Positions 21,735 to 31,827 of a DNA stretch of 64,000 bases are shown piece by piece. This stretch comes from Prorocentrum cordatum. Its lineage: Eukaryota > Sar > Dinophyceae > Prorocentrales > Prorocentraceae. The stretch lies in NCBI GenBank assembly GCA_963575745.1, contig CAUYUJ010014328.1:227353-291352 (forward strand). Direction: 5' to 3'. The notes under the pieces are model-generated. The model was not told the DNA's origin. It did not search any database and saw only the letters and a program-made list of their open reading frames with translations. Position 1 is the stretch's first letter; each line of letters begins with the position of its first letter. Both the position numbers and the translations under genes were made by a program.

Positions 21735-24280
21735 TTTGTTCGGCGGCTCCCAGGACAGGTCCAAGGAGCGGGATAGTCGTCTGGGGCACAGAGCGAGATA
21801 ATTGGCTGCAGTGGCACGTAGGCCGCTGAAGCGAGTGCACATGCCAGGGACAAAGTGACCCTCATTGGGGACCAACCCAGGCATCCCAGCGGAAGGGGAC
21901 GCGAGCGTGGTACCGGCGGCGGCCAAGTAGGAGCAGTCGCCCTTACGGCGCCAAGCTCCAGCCGAACCACACAGCACGAAAAGGCGCGGAGCGACAGAGC
22001 GCACTGTAGCGGCACGGGGTGGCCAGGACGATACCGAACTCGGCCAAGACACACGGAGGGCGGGCAAGATGGAGCGGGAGAGCCGCAGCGGATGCCAGCC
22101 GGACACCCAGCGGCAGGAAAAAGGGGAAAGGCACATAGAGGGCCTCACTCGCGGTGACCCACTGTCGCAGACGTCAAAGTCTGCCGCTCTTGAACGCGAG
22201 AGCGAGGGGCACCCGGTCAGCGAACCTGACGTCGAAGCCGCCTGAGTCCACAGCGTGCAACTTATCCGACACGGAAGTACCAGAAGCGGGTGTGGTGCGC
22301 CAGTCTTCACGCACGCGAAGTCAAACCCCTGTAGCGCCCTGAAACGTACCATGTGGACCAGGGCGACCCGCAGGAGGGGGTGGCCCTGCTAGCCGCTGAG
22401 GCGGTGACGTGGGGAGGTTGAGCCACTCCCACGCGTCCTCACGACAGCTTGCTCAGCTGGCGACCAGCCGATGCACCACGACATATCCGTCCAGAGTGTC
22501 TGGGGGGACTGACACGACTGGAGGCGAGAATCTAAGCCATTGTGTGACCCGCAGGGGTGCCTGAAACTGTCAGCCCTCCTGTCACGATGTCCCTTCGCAA
22601 CGCTGGGGGCGCAGCCAAGAGCCGCAGAGACTAGTGAATGAACGTGGGGGGTGCAGCCAAGCGCCGCTGGCACGACCACTGTGCCCTGGGCCTGCACGCT
22701 TGGACCGGACCACGGCACAGGCACATCCTCAACCGAAGCACACTTCGTTGGGGGCGCAGCCAAGAGCCGCAGAAACAAGTGAATGGAGAGCGGGGTGGAG
22801 GAGGAGGAGGCGGGGAGCGACTCTGACCCGGCGCTGGGTGACGGCCCCGTCGCCTTCGAGGTGCCGGGTCGGTCTCGTCGATCAGGATGGGGGGACGCGG
22901 CCAAAAGCCGCACGGACGTGTCGGAAGTGACAGAGGGGGGCGCAGCCAAGAGCCGCAGAGACCGTGAATGGTGAGATGTAGGGGGAGGCCAGCGGCCTCT
23001 GGACGCGGTAGGCATCACCACCTGCCGTTGCACCATCTGCTATAGAAAGGTGGAGCGCTGGGGGTGGGTTGTTTAAGCCACAAGTCCCTGTCGTCCAAAG
23101 TGGGTGCCCCATAGGGGCGGCACTGACGGCCCCCCGCCCCGTGGGGTGGTCAGGTCTATGCGCTGGCGGAGCGGCAGTGGGTTACCCAGTCGCTGCCGAC
23201 CGCGGTGCCAGAAGGGGTGGGACGCAGGGGGGTGGGCTATTTCAGCCACCGGGCACTCCGTCCAGGGTGAATCCACGAGACCCGCGCGGGCTGTCTAGTT
23301 CGCGGCGCATGGGTATTGGTGCACCTCTAACCCGAAGGAGGTGCACGGGGCATTGTGGCCGAGGCCGAGCGCTGCGGTGAAACTTGCCCGTGTCGTTGCC
23401 AGGGGCATCCGCGTGGAGAACTTCGACCGTGGGGTTTGCGGACATTCCCCGGCGGCCTCAGTCCACAAGCTCAAAATCGCTGCACGAGGCAAAGGGCCGG
23501 TTGAGGACCATGGGGCTGCCAACCCAGCGAGCTCCACCTGGCGCAGCGGGGCCCCAGATGGCCCACAGGGTCAGCGCAATGGAAGCCACCTTGTACACGG
23601 AGGTGGAGGCTGCGCCCAACTGTCCCAGATCATTGTTGTCCAGGAAGCACGCGTTGCGTTCCATGACGGTACGCGCCGCGACCCTGAGAACTGACATGGC
23701 CCCGAGTACTGTTGATAGTCTCGAGCCGCAGAGGGGCTGCGCGCACGACCCTCATCAGAGAGGATGGGCAAAGGCGGAAGGGGGGGGAGAAGAAGCGAGG
23801 CGGATGGGCGGCCGGAAGCGAGCACGCGAGAGAAGGCCAAGTCGGCGAGAGCCGCGGCGCTCTCGACGCTTGGGGGGGGGGGTGTCAGCGAACCGAGCTG
23901 GCACACTTGTGCCCGGATCACTTGGGTCGGAAGTCCCACCCCCGCGGGCGCTTGTCTGCATGCTGGGTTTCCCCTCTGGGGGAAAACCGCTTACCCTTTG
24001 CCTTCCAGTCAGTGTCGGTCCATGAGTCCCGCTGGTGACCCCACGTGTCCCAGGACTGCCATGCGCGCCACGACGCGTCTGACCCGGATGCCCCTGTCCA
24101 TGCAGCCTCCCTGCCTTCGGTGGTCCATGGGGGGTCCCTTGCAACTTCCTTGCCTTCGACAGTCCATGGAGGTGGGCGTCCGCTACCAACGGGCCCGTCG
24201 GCGGTGCGCAGTCTGGTGTCGCGTTGCGTGAGTTTGCGATGCTTCTCCATGACACTCGGCCAGTCGACGTGGAGTTGGTA
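21735..24280 (-). other. 3' non-coding tail of the giant element
   Basis: Downstream of the last credible frame (24,281). It contains a cluster of the CGCAGCCAAGAGCCGCAG motif (22.6-22.96 kb). It also has a diverged tandem pair about 174 bases apart (GGTGGGTTGTTTAAGCCAC at about 23,057; GGTGGGCTATTTCAGCCAC at about 23,231). Frames up to about 215 codons occur but have no motif and pass through the repeated units, so I treat the tract as untranslated. Confidence 0.5.
22605..22958 (-). repeat. Motif cluster CGCAGCCAAGAGCCGCAG, 3' end
   Basis: Plus-strand copies: 22,605-22,627, 22,750-22,772 and 22,935-22,958, each with the exact 18-mer, and variants at 22,646-22,670 and 22,889-22,913. The exact copies are followed within a few bases by GTGAAT. 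Minus-strand reading gives CTGCGGCTCTTGGCTGCG. The same motif is found between ORFs at 31.64 and 47.4 kb. Confidence 0.85.
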
Positions 24281-24796
24281 TTATCTGTCCATTTTGTAAG
24301 CGTCAAATCCCATTTTGCCCCATGCCTGGAGGAACCCGTTGCATTGATGTGCTGCATTTAGCCTGGGATCGGACTTGATGTAGGTACTCCCTTGACTGAG
24401 TGCTGCCTTCCTGACCCAGGCGCCCCAGGCTCCGTTAAACGCGCCTCCCAGAGCCATCTGCATCCGAGTGATCTTGTCGGGTGCTGGTTCGTCCCTTGCA
24501 ACGTCTGCCTCGTCGATGGACCTCAAGTACATGGGGGGGCCTCCCATGGGGTCGTCAGGGCGTGCTGCGGGTATTGTCGCAGTCCGCGCGTCGTTCCACA
24601 AGTCCTGGGTGCTGTGCCGCGCACTAGACGAGTTGCGAGGCGGTGGTGTGGCCGAGCGATCTCTGGTCCTGACTTCGTCAACTGCGGGTGCACGGCGGCC
24701 ACCTTCGCCTCCCGAGTATCTGAGAGTCCTGCCGTCGCTGCCTGCGCGCAGACTCCGGGTCCGTTCCTCTATGGGGCGGGGGCCGCCTAGGTTCAA
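24281..24796 (-). CDS. Last ORF of the giant element, unknown product
   Basis: Not recognised. The frame is shared with the preceding ORF and is separated from it by one TAA at 24,872. Sequence between the two (PRRADPDAWSPFARAAARG) still looks coded. The C-terminal half has an aromatic, helix-like stretch (GGAFNGAWGAWVRKAALS; CNGFLQAWGKMGFDAYKMDR) and the N-terminal part is Arg/Ser/Pro-rich. The start shown is not a real ATG, because the frame runs in from upstream. It is probably the C-terminus of the accessory protein that starts at 27,624. Confidence 0.45.
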   Translation of the reverse strand: MNLGGPRPIEERTRSLRAGSDGRTLRYSGGEGGRRAPAVDEVRTRDRSATPPPRNSSSARHSTQDLWNDARTATIPAARPDDPMGGPPMYLRSIDEADVARDEPAPDKITRMQMALGGAFNGAWGAWVRKAALSQGSTYIKSDPRLNAAHQCNGFLQAWGKMGFDAYKMDR

Positions 24797-24871
24797 CCCG
24801 TCTCTGGGTGTTCCTCTGGCGGCAGCCCGCGCGAATGGGGACCAGGCGTCTGGGTCTGCCCTGCGGGGAGG

Positions 24872-25594
24872 TTATGTCCAGAGCGGGGGAGGGCTCTCGG
24901 CCATCTTGTCGTCGGCGGGGGCTGTGTCGATCACGTCGTCCACAGGATGGGTGGGGCTGACCTGCGATCCGGAGTCCACGGAGATGCCCTGCGGGCTGGA
25001 GCGCGCCTGGGCGTCAGTTTCGGACTTCTTGCCAGCCTCGCCACCCCAGTCGACCCCTTCCACCTGGCCATCGCCATCCCAACGCTCTGGTGAGGACGGC
25101 TCCTCTGCTGGGACTGCTTTGGACTGGCCAGGTTCGGCAGGCTGCTGGGGTGGCACGTTGGCGCGGGTCGGGGGTGCGCCGTGATCCCCTACATGGCGGT
25201 CAGCTACGGGGGAGTCCTTCCTCCAGGGCCTGTTGAGCCAGCTGGCGGCAGGAGACTCGTCGCGGACTGCGCCTGTAGTCGTCGTTTTCTGAGGCAGGGC
25301 AGCGAGGTGCTCGATGGTTCCTCTGGTCAAGCCGGAGTCCTCCAGCCTGGTGAGGAACGCCGAGAGGACGAGTAGCGGCTGACGGTAGGGGCCTTGTCTT
25401 TTCTGGTTGTCGAGGTTGCCTGCGTAGCGATCCCAGTCCTCCTGGTACTTTGGGTTGCTTCCCACCAGGAGTGAGACGACCCTGGCTGCCGCAGCCCTCT
25501 GTCCGTCCCATGGAATGTGCGGAGGGCGGCCATCTCTTGGGATTTCTTCTCCGTAAGCCGACTTCAGAAAGGGGGGGGCGGCTCGGTCGGCCAC
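24872..25594 (-). CDS. Accessory ORF segment, Pro/Ser-rich, unknown product
   Basis: Not recognised. The N-terminal 110 residues look folded (helix-forming, with RVVSLLVGS, YRQPLLVLSAFLTRLEDSG and GTIEHLAALPQK). The rest is acidic, Pro/Ser-rich and probably disordered. It continues the previous frame after a one-base loss in a run of eight G/C at 25,571-25,578: upstream reads TEPPPPF and stops, while this frame reads the same bases as AAPPFLKSAYGEE. A TAA ends it at 24,872. Confidence 0.5.
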   Translation of the reverse strand: MADRAAPPFLKSAYGEEIPRDGRPPHIPWDGQRAAAARVVSLLVGSNPKYQEDWDRYAGNLDNQKRQGPYRQPLLVLSAFLTRLEDSGLTRGTIEHLAALPQKTTTTGAVRDESPAASWLNRPWRKDSPVADRHVGDHGAPPTRANVPPQQPAEPGQSKAVPAEEPSSPERWDGDGQVEGVDWGGEAGKKSETDAQARSSPQGISVDSGSQVSPTHPVDDVIDTAPADDKMAESPPPLWT

Positions 25595-26655
25595 CTAGTT
25601 TCGTCGGTTATGTCGCCCTCGATGCTCTCTCCCTGCTGCTGTGCAAAGGCGGCCCAGAGAGTATATATTGCGTGGCTCCACTCAACCAGGTATTTGACCA
25701 GGGCACGAACTGGGCCTCTTGACTCGCCCCCTTCCAGACGGAGGGTGGAAGGCGTAGGCAGCTGAGGAACCGTGGGCGGAAGCAGGTCGGGGAAGGAGTA
25801 TATGTTGGAGGTCCTGCCGTCTGCGCCATCTTGCCAGCCGGACTCTTTGTCGCGTAGTGAAGAGCGGTCCTCGTGGGGTGGGACTCGCGTGAACGCGCCC
25901 TCCCCCGGCGCCCTGCTGCCGGGGGAGAGGTGTGCGGACATGTCGTAGCTATAGCTGTCCTCCGGCACTTCTGATGTGGTCTGCCGCCTGGTAGGGATGG
26001 CGGGGCATACCTCGGATGAGTAATGGTCGAGAATGCGGTCGAGGACGCCAGGCGCGACGCTCCAAATGTGCACGAGGCACCTTCTGCAGGCCCATTCCGC
26101 TTTCCACTGCTGTTTGATCCATTGTGAAGGCATTAACTCCCACGGTGGCAGGCCTGTCTGCTCGTTACACGTTGCCTCGGACGCAGGGCGCCACATGAAG
26201 CATCCGGCTGGGCGGCCAGGTTTCCATTCAAGCAGAGGGGGCCCGGGGGGACATGTGTCGCACGTGGCTGAGTACACTTTCGCGCGATGCGTTTCGGCAC
26301 CGAATCTACCATCAGCAAGCCTGTGCGGTGGGAGGGTGGTACCGACACCTGATGGCTGGAAGGCGCGCGGAGCGCGCATAACGAGGTCCTTCAGGGTGGA
26401 GGGAGTTGGGGCGTCGTTGGGTCGCCCGAACCCCACCAGTAGGCTGGCCAGTGATGGGAGGGTCCGGGCTTTCTTGCGGGCGCGCTTCTCCTCCAGTCTG
26501 CGCTTGTGTTCCTGCAGGCGCTGCTGCATGGTCTTCTTGGTAACGCCGTCCGCGCGGTTGGGGTCGGGAACCTCAACACCCCTCCTTTCCAGGGACCTGG
26601 CCCAGCACAGCTCGCAGAGCCATCTGCAGTTCTTTCCCATTATGTACGCCTGCAC
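25564..26655 (-). CDS. Cys-rich accessory ORF, basic coiled segment
   Basis: Not recognised. Near the N-terminus is a Cys cluster (NCRWLCELCWARSLERRG), then a basic, helical stretch (KKTMQQRLQEHKRRLEEKRARKK). Further on come CDTCPPGP, GCFMWRPASEATCNEQTG and WACRRCLVHIWSV, spacing that suggests one or two zinc-binding modules. It shares its frame with the preceding ORF, from which only one TGA (26,677-26,679) separates it, so the two are probably one protein of about 700 residues. The C-terminal end is lost to a frame change in the G/C run at 25,571-25,578. Confidence 0.5.
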   Translation of the reverse strand: MQAYIMGKNCRWLCELCWARSLERRGVEVPDPNRADGVTKKTMQQRLQEHKRRLEEKRARKKARTLPSLASLLVGFGRPNDAPTPSTLKDLVMRAPRAFQPSGVGTTLPPHRLADGRFGAETHRAKVYSATCDTCPPGPPLLEWKPGRPAGCFMWRPASEATCNEQTGLPPWELMPSQWIKQQWKAEWACRRCLVHIWSVAPGVLDRILDHYSSEVCPAIPTRRQTTSEVPEDSYSYDMSAHLSPGSRAPGEGAFTRVPPHEDRSSLRDKESGWQDGADGRTSNIYSFPDLLPPTVPQLPTPSTLRLEGGESRGPVRALVKYLVEWSHAIYTLWAAFAQQQGESIEGDITDETRWPTEPPPPF

Positions 26656-26676
26656 GCGGTTCTGTGCAAGCAGTTC

Positions 26677-27624
26677 TCACGTGTCATCGTCTCCCCAGGT
26701 GCCGGCTGCGCCCTGCAACCCCGTGTTGGCGCAGTCGTCGCAGTTGTAGCTGGCGCTCTGTTGCAACCTGCAGAATCTGTCGTCACGCACTAAAGGGGGG
26801 GTGGGCACTGTGCCAGGAGCTGGGGAGGCGTGGAGGTCTTCGACCAAGCGGCGGTTGGACATCGCGACCCCTCCTCCGATGTATTCCACGTCTGCCATGG
26901 TGTGCGGACAGCCGAGTCCTTCTTCTGAGCCGACCAGCTCCCTGTGCAACTGGCAAATGGAGCATTCTCCTATGCTCAGTTGATTGACGTCCGCGGGCTG
27001 GACTATCACCTCAAGTACGCGCATGGGGGCCTCTAGGGTGAAATCGTGTTCCAGCATCCCTGACCATGTCTCAGTGCAGGCGTGTGCGGATGCAGTGAGG
27101 CAGTGATGGGCAAAGGTGGCCAGCGTGCTGATGTGACGAATGGCCTCCTCCATCTTGGAATGGAGGGAGGCGAAGTTGGCCAGGTCGAAGCCCCAAGTGG
27201 CGGCAAACTGGCTGCGGAATTTCTTGTGGGCTTCCTGCCAGGGGAGGCAGAGGCCGATCGCCGCCTCTATGATGTCTCCCGTGGCCACTGGATGCGGGAA
27301 TAGCCAGAGCGTGGCGCGCGGTTCCCGCAACTGCAGCATCATCACCACCAGGAGGACCCTGAGCGTGGGGGTGTTAAGTGGGCGCCCGTCGCTGCCGCAG
27401 AGGGCGTGCCTGAGCGTTGATTCGATCTGCTCCTGGCGGAGCAGCGAGTGCAAGTGATTCATCCCAGGGCGCATCCTGTGGCGTTTGCAATTGCCCGTGG
27501 CTGGGCCCCAGGCAGCGGGGAACTGGGGGAGCGCGCCGACAGGAGTGCACCTGCTTGAGGGCTTGGGGCGGCGGTTATTACCCTTAGCGTGGGGCAGCGG
27601 GGGGATTGAGTTCAGCGGGACCAT
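26677..27624 (-). CDS. Accessory ORF following the helicase, possible zinc module
   Basis: Not recognised. A genuine ATG at 27,624 lies three bases after the TAA that ends the helicase frame (TAATTTATG), and in the same frame. The middle is helical (SLLRQEQIESTLRHALCG; LVVMMLQLREPRATLWLFPH). Near the C-terminus, CSICQLHREL plus GCPH and later NCDDC may bind zinc. It ends at TGA 26,677, beyond which the same frame continues with another Cys cluster. The close stop-start spacing suggests reinitiation or a decayed fusion with the helicase. Confidence 0.5.
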   Translation of the reverse strand: MVPLNSIPPLPHAKGNNRRPKPSSRCTPVGALPQFPAAWGPATGNCKRHRMRPGMNHLHSLLRQEQIESTLRHALCGSDGRPLNTPTLRVLLVVMMLQLREPRATLWLFPHPVATGDIIEAAIGLCLPWQEAHKKFRSQFAATWGFDLANFASLHSKMEEAIRHISTLATFAHHCLTASAHACTETWSGMLEHDFTLEAPMRVLEVIVQPADVNQLSIGECSICQLHRELVGSEEGLGCPHTMADVEYIGGGVAMSNRRLVEDLHASPAPGTVPTPPLVRDDRFCRLQQSASYNCDDCANTGLQGAAGTWGDDDT

Positions 27625-27627
27625 AAA

Positions 27628-30600
27628 TTATGACTCGTGCCGGGGTGTGCCCAGCCCCAGGAACCAGACCAGGGCCGCCCACGTCAGATTGTAGACCAGG
27701 TTGCTGGCGTCGATCCCGAGTTCCACGTCCAAGCAGTACCCGAGGTGGCTCCAGGCCTTCCGATCGAGGATGCCCGGCTGCCTCGGGGCGGCGCCCATGG
27801 ACCATTGGTGGGGATGGAGCCCGGCTACAGTGTAGAGGATGACTCCCATTGCTGGGTCGTCGACCAGCCTCTGCAAGCTGTCTGCGATGGCTTCGCCGAG
27901 TTTGTCCCAGGAGAACGAGGGGTCGAGCGGGGCGGCGATCCGCTCCGCAAAGCTGTTTTCCATGGAGGCCTTGGCTTTCTTGATGGCGTCGTCGGGTCCT
28001 TTTATGGTGTCGTCCCCGGTGTTGGTGGGGGCTGCAAGGATCCACGTGGTCAGGTCCTTGACGGGGTCAAATTCTTCATCGGTCTCCAGCCGCGACCTTG
28101 AGCCCAGGTCGTCTCCTTTGAAGCGGACCCATTGTTTGGCGAATCTCCCGTACTCTGAAAGCTCCCGCAAGCGAGCCCCTGTGGCCGTGCCGAATATCCT
28201 TCCGGCCCCGACGATGACCACGTTGGTGGTCGCGCGGGTGATCGCAAAGTTCACCCTGTTCGGGTTGTCCATGAAACCCGAGTCATGCAATTTGTTGGAA
28301 CGAGTGGTCAGGTATATGACTAGATCTGCCTCGCCACCCTGGCTGGAGTCAATGGTGGAAATGGTTAGCCTGCCGCTCGCAAGGTGCTCCTCAGCAAGTT
28401 GTCGCAGCCCAGGGAGGCGCAGATCGATCCCGGTGAGAGGAGAGCTCCACTGCGCGAACACGCTTGTGTGGTCCTTGGCGTCGGCGACGTGAGCGGGGGG
28501 ATGTGCGGGGTGTCCGCCTGCCTTGGCTGATCCGTCCTTGCCCTTCCCTTTGCCCTTGGCCTTGGTTTGTCCGAGGGTGCCACTGATGCTTCTCCCTGAC
28601 TGGGGCCACCCGTTCTCCAGGACTGCGCGCTGCAGCTGGTACCCTACCACGACGCGCACGGTTGTGCCGTCCTCGATGGCGGGCAGGAGTGCCCGTGCGA
28701 TGTCCACCGTTTGCGCGGCCTCCGGCAGGTTCGCGTATCCTGAGTGGAGCCTTGAGGTGGCCTCAAGGGAGGGGTTGTCGACAAGGAGAAATCGGTGCCT
28801 CTCTTCCCCGCGATGGGGGCCTGGCGCGAGGTCCCGCAGCATCTTTTCCATGTCTTCCATGGGGGTGGCCGTGGCTTCGGCAAGATCTTCGAGCCTTTTG
28901 TCGTCCCAGGGCAGTAGCTTCCGCCACGGTAGGCCTTTGATCAGTGGCCTTTGTGCGCAAGCGTCGGTGAGTCCCGACCGTATTGTGTTGTTGTAGAAGG
29001 CGACATTGGGCCAAGACAGGAGCAGGGGGTGCATGCGATAGCAGAGGCTTAGCTGCACCACGGCTGTTGTCTCGTCTCCCAGGGCGGTGTGCAGCCGATC
29101 GAATATGGAGAGGAAGAGCCCGAGATCGGCAACCTTTCTGGATAGGACGGCGGGGGGAAGCTGTTTTGGGGTCGCCCACCAGCACAAGATGCCCGCCGGA
29201 ACGGATGACACTGTCGAGTGGCATGGCGGCCATAAGTTCATGGGCTTGTGCTGCCTCGTCGATGATGAGCAAGGCAACTGGGGCAGCATTCCTGAGGGCC
29301 TCGGCGGATTCGTGTGTCGCGATGATCGTCTTAGCAGCCTTGAGTAGCTGTGCGCGGAATGCGGTGAATTCCTTGGAAGATCCGCCTTCGTGCGGGGGTC
29401 TATTGTGTGTCCTGGGGAAGTGCCCCCCAGGGGTGAGCGGGGCTAGTACCTGCGCCACCCGAAATTCTTTGGCCAGGCGGACGCATTTGTTGGGGTAGCC
29501 TGTCCTATGTCCTAGTCTGCCCGCCTGGTGTGCACTGCCGAGGCCTATGGCTGGCTGATCCGCCGCCGTGTTGGACCCTGCGGTTAGCGCCACTGTCTGC
29601 CCTTCAGGGAGTGAGTCGGCCCAGGTGTCCATGGTGGCGACGGAAAAGACTGTCTTGCCAGTTCCTGGGGGACCATGTACGACTGTTACGTGGTGCTGCA
29701 TGGTGGCAGCAACGGCCCGCGTCGCGTCATAGTTGAGCCGGTGGCGCTTGGCGCCTTCGTCGAGGGTCAAAGCTGGGGGTAGGTCCCTGACCCGTTGAAA
29801 TACCTGTCCAGTTGCATTATCCACTTTATGGTCGGAGAAGGGGGCGACGGTCGGTGCCTCGTCCGGGTGCTGCGAGTCGGCAGCTCTACTGCTCACTACT
29901 GCGGGAGGCATGCCTGGAGCCTGTGCCCTGATGGTGGCCCTGGCCCGTGAGAGGAGGGTGTTTCCGCATACCCTGGTGTTCTCCACGCTGTTGGCCAGCG
30001 TCTTGTTCTTTCTGTCAGTAGTGCGGAAAGTGAGGAGGTGCGTGATGGCGTCGAGTGGCGTGCCCGCAAGGTCTGTAGGGTCCTGCTGCAGCTTGCAGCT
30101 GAGGGCGGTAGAGATCCGCCAATACTGCAACCTGGGAGGTGCCTTGTCCAGCCTGTACCACCCGTCCCCCACCTTCTCCGGCTTGGGGAGGCTGCCGTCA
30201 GCGTGGAACTTCCCGAATCTGTCCGCGTCATATAAAGCCAAAGCCTGGTTGGTAGGGTACTTGGTTCCCTGTCGGAAACCCAGAGCCTCGCAGCCGTTCA
30301 AGGGGATGGTGCCTCCGAAGTCGGGCGGCCACAAAAGCTTGAGCGAAGCAACCTGATCCACAGACGGGCCGGTGATGCTGAGAAGCAGCGCGCGGGCTTC
30401 CTGTCCTGCTTCCTGCCCCTTGAAAAGGATCCTGAACTCCTGTGGCCATTGCAGATGCAGCAGCAGCTTCCCCTCCTGGGTGGGAAATGCATTTCGCAGC
30501 CTGAACTTGTCGAGAAGTGCGCAGGAGGACTGCTCGTCGATGGGGGTGGCGGACACGCCTAGCGCGCAGCTCTGCCGCCTGACCAGGTCTGTTCTGGCCT

Positions 30601-31619
30601 TGGCAGAGCCGTCCCATACAGTTTCGGTGGCTGCCATGCATTCGGCCCAGGCCAGCCTGTCGAGGGTACTTCCTCTTTGTCGTAGGTATTGTTCCCAATG
30701 CTTCGGGGGGGTCACTCCCGAGTGAACTGAGCCCGTAGGAGTGTGGAGAAGAAACTGGGCTGCAAGGCTGGTGGTGGGGACAGTGAATAGTCGGGTGATA
30801 AGCGTCCGCTGCTGCGGCCGCTGATGACACCATTATTGCCTGCCTGCTCATAGGGGGGAGATCGCCCGGCCAGTCACCGTCACCCTCATGCACGGGCCTG
30901 GTCCGATCCATTGAGTCCTGAGAGGAGGCTCTGCTGGATGCATTGTTCCGCCCCTCCCACGGGTGCAGTGAGGCGGACGGCCATCCGAGCGAGGCAGGGG
31001 GCGCGTCTGTTGGGGGCGGAGGCGGCGGCGCCGTGCCCCCCCAAGCTCTGGGCGCGCTCCAGGGAGTCACCCCCGAACCCGCTCGATCCTGGCTGGGCGG
31101 TCGTAGGTCTGTCGAGTGAACGGTGTCGGTGGGGGCGGCGAAGTCGAACTGGTCATCGCGGTACGGGAAGTTGACCGGGACATAATCCCAGTCCTCTGGG
31201 AAGGTCCACCCTGGCAGGTGCGGCAGTGGGCCCACCCTGACTGGGTCTGGCAGCGTCCAACCGGGCCATTTAGGCATGTCGATGGTGCGCCTGGTCACCT
31301 GGTCGTATTCTTTGCCCAAGGCCCTGGTCCAGAGTTTGCCTTGATCGGTATACAATCTGGGGTCAGGCCAGCCGGCGCCTTTCTGCTTTTCTGCCTCCTT
31401 AGCGCGGCTTCCTCCCAGGAGGTGCTCCTTGCCTTCGCAGTGTCTCTGGCACACCTCGCACCACCAGCACCATTCGCGGTGGAAATATGCCCACCTGAGC
31501 CACGGGCATTCGCGCGCCCGGAAGTGACACAGGCCGTCGATCTTGCCCGGGCCTTCAGCACAGAGGGCTGTGGGGGGTGGCCACCGGACCAGTGGCCCGC
31601 TATTGCTCTTCTTCGTCAT
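27628..31619 (-). CDS. UPF1-like superfamily 1 helicase
   Basis: Own ATG at 31,619. The N-terminal part (frame to about 30,712) has a Cys/His cluster (CHFRAREC, CWWCEVCQRHC) and a Pro-rich linker. After a one-base change in the seven-G run 30,706-30,712 the frame carries Walker A GPPGTGKT (29,674-29,651), motif II LLIIDEAAQA (DEAA at 29,260-29,249) and motif III LVLVGDPK. A second one-base change in the TTTT run 29,164-29,167 leads to KQLPPAVLS, LCYRMHP (29,040-29,026), ISTIDSSQGGEADLVIY (28,359 onward) and NRVNFAITRATTNVVIVG (about 28,239). This is the motif order of UPF1/Dna2-type SF1B helicases, which unwind RNA or DNA using ATP. A C-terminal extension of about 190 residues has no known match. 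Its role may be on the element's own RNA or RNP. Confidence 0.85.
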
Positions 31620-31620
31620 C

Positions 31621-31827
31621 CTGCAGAAAGGGGGGCGCAGCCAAGAGCCGCAGCACTGGTAAATGTGAGGGGCGGTCGAAGGACTTGAGCCGCAGCAGCA
31701 AGGACCTCAGTTTCCGCGGGGATCGATCGATCGGCGATCCGATCGAAGCGGAGCCGGGGGGAGAGAGGGGGGAGGGAGGATTCTCCAGAAGGACCGGGGC
31801 CGCGGCCGCTTCCGATGGGTCCAGAGG
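31621..31827 (-). promoter_or_regulatory. Gap between polyprotein and helicase ORF with acceptor-like tract
   Basis: Ten bases before the helicase ATG the minus strand carries the exact repeated motif (31,653-31,636). A pyrimidine tract and AG follow directly: CCCCCCTTTCTGCAG at 31,635-31,621, then G and ATG. This is what a splice or trans-splice acceptor looks like, and dinoflagellate mRNAs are matured by spliced-leader trans-splicing. The first 150 bases hold no other signal that I recognise. Confidence 0.4.

Noticed and set aside
22389-23036. 215-codon minus-strand frame in the 3' tail
   Set aside because: It is built from copies of the boundary motif (RLLAAP, AALGCAP-type peptides) and has no domain.
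29160-29170. Programmed frameshift at the helicase CCCCAAAA site
   Set aside because: The shift needed is +1 and the codons do not form a standard -1 slippery heptamer. Similar one-base changes occur in other runs of the element, so an indel or sequencing error is simpler.
31678-31700. Second spliced-leader relic (minus-strand CTGCTGCGGCTCAAG)
   Set aside because: Only the eight bases GGCTCAAG match the leader. The rest does not align.
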